A stretch of 64,000 nucleotides of DNA from Mycolicibacterium iranicum (lineage in GTDB: Bacteria > Actinomycetota > Actinomycetes > Mycobacteriales > Mycobacteriaceae), in the NCBI RefSeq assembly GCF_001650495.1, contig NZ_LWCS01000076.1, positions 62,001-126,000 of the forward strand, read 5' to 3'. This document shows positions 63,384 to 64,000 of this stretch, in pieces. Every line of letters begins with the position of its first letter. Position 1 is the stretch's first letter. Made by a program: the position numbers and the translations under genes. The notes beneath the pieces were generated by a model, which worked only from the letters and a program-made list of their open reading frames with translations, was not told the DNA's origin and did no database searches.

Positions 63384-64000
63384 GGAGGATCGAGACCGGC
63401 GACCTGTGGTGGAAGAACGCCGTCTTCTACTGCGCAGACATCGAGACTTTCTACGACTGGAACGGCGACGGCTGCGGCGACATTCGCGGCATGACCGAAC
63501 GCATCGAGTATCTCGCCGACCTCGGCATCACCTGCCTATGGCTGATGCCGTTCTATCCGACATCGCGCAAAGACGACGGCTACGACATCACCGACTTCTT
63601 CGGGGTGGACACCCGCTTGGGCACCCTCGGCGATTTCGTCGAGCTCGTCCGGACCGCCAGGTCGAACGGGATCAGGGTCATCGTCGACTTCGTCATGAAC
63701 CACACCTCCGACGCCCATCCCTGGTTCAAGTCCGCACGCCGCAGCACCGACGACCCGTATCGGGACTACTACGTCTGGACCGACACCGAACCGCCCGACA
63801 CCTCCGCCGAGGTCGTCTTCCCCGACCAGGAGGACAGCCTCTGGGAGCGCGACCCCAAGACCGACCAGTGGTACCTGCACCACTTCTACAAACACCAACC
63901 GGACCTCAACATCGCCAATCCCGCTGTGCAGGAAGAGATATCGCGGACCCTCGGCTTCTGGTTGCAGCTCGGGGTCGCGGGATTCCGCGTCGACGCGGTG
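63380..64000 (+). CDS. GH13 alpha-amylase family, trehalose-synthase-like (partial, cut at right)
   Basis: The first 207 residues are present. WWKNAVFYCADIETFYDWNGDGCGDIRG, the GH13 region I DFVMNHTSDAHPWF (about 95-108) and region II GVAGFRVDAV with the nucleophile Asp are visible just before the edge. The sequence resembles trehalose synthase (TreS), which converts maltose and trehalose, and related maltosyl enzymes; the substitution of YEV-type residues by YCADIETFYDW sets it apart from TreS proper. The ATG overlaps the LLM stop and is followed by GAGGAGG. The remainder lies outside the window. Confidence 0.85.
   Translation, partial: MRRIETGDLWWKNAVFYCADIETFYDWNGDGCGDIRGMTERIEYLADLGITCLWLMPFYPTSRKDDGYDITDFFGVDTRLGTLGDFVELVRTARSNGIRVIVDFVMNHTSDAHPWFKSARRSTDDPYRDYYVWTDTEPPDTSAEVVFPDQEDSLWERDPKTDQWYLHHFYKHQPDLNIANPAVQEEISRTLGFWLQLGVAGFRVDAV

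Overview
The window is high-GC actinobacterial DNA with tightly packed, overlapping genes and many GTG starts. From about 13.5 kb onward the gene content and order follow the mycobacterial block known from M. tuberculosis as roughly Rv1472 back to Rv1412: echA12, trxA, the suf operon with sufR, mptB, ABC transporter, ctaA, qor, ctaB, tkt-tal-zwf-opcA-pgl, secG-tpiA-pgk-gap, whiA-cuvA-rapZ-uvrC, ribH-ribBA-ribE. SufB without an intein, a ppc gene and several inserted genes point to a fast-growing, environmental Mycolicibacterium-type species rather than the tuberculosis complex.

Region 1 (1-13.5 kb) is an accessory lipid cluster. A leftward, translationally coupled operon encodes a mycocerosic-acid-synthase-like PKS, a PapA-type acyltransferase and two duplicated acyltransferase-superfamily proteins. 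A divergent gene encodes an adenylation-carrier-thioesterase protein. A probable glycosyltransferase tail enters at the left edge. The divergent intergenic region has two iron-box-like sequences (IdeR sites), one in front of each transcription unit, so the cluster is probably induced by iron starvation. I read it as an undescribed iron-responsive acylated (glyco)lipid pathway.

Region 2 (13.5-33.4 kb) holds echA12, trxA, a secreted GH16 protein beside an AT-rich spacer, the sufR-B-D-C-S-U-T operon with a recognisable SufR operator, mptB with an ABC exporter, an inserted TetR/DAPG-hydrolase-like pair, and heme A genes ctaA and ctaB with ATP-grasp, quinone oxidoreductase and DUF1254 neighbours.

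Region 3 (33.6-49.6 kb) is central carbon metabolism. The pentose phosphate operon tkt-tal-zwf-opcA-pgl runs rightward. Between zwf and opcA lies a five-copy 32-bp tandem repeat that reads as a chain of five termination-reinitiation-coupled mini-ORFs. After a small HTH gene, a coiled-coil protein, ppc and an amidohydrolase come the leftward glycolytic genes gap-pgk-tpiA-secG.

Region 4 (49.6-64 kb) has a signal-less solute-binding-like protein divergent from a ThrE-type exporter (both apparently leaderless), the leftward uvrC-rapZ-cuvA-whiA operon (cuvA with a PTPTAK repeat tail), a gamma-glutamyltransferase lipoprotein, the riboflavin genes, and an LLM-type oxidoreductase coupled to a GH13 trehalose-synthase-like gene cut by the right edge. 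I saw no tRNA, rRNA, insertion sequence or CRISPR array. Coordinates follow my start-codon choices. All family names come from reading motifs, not from database searches.
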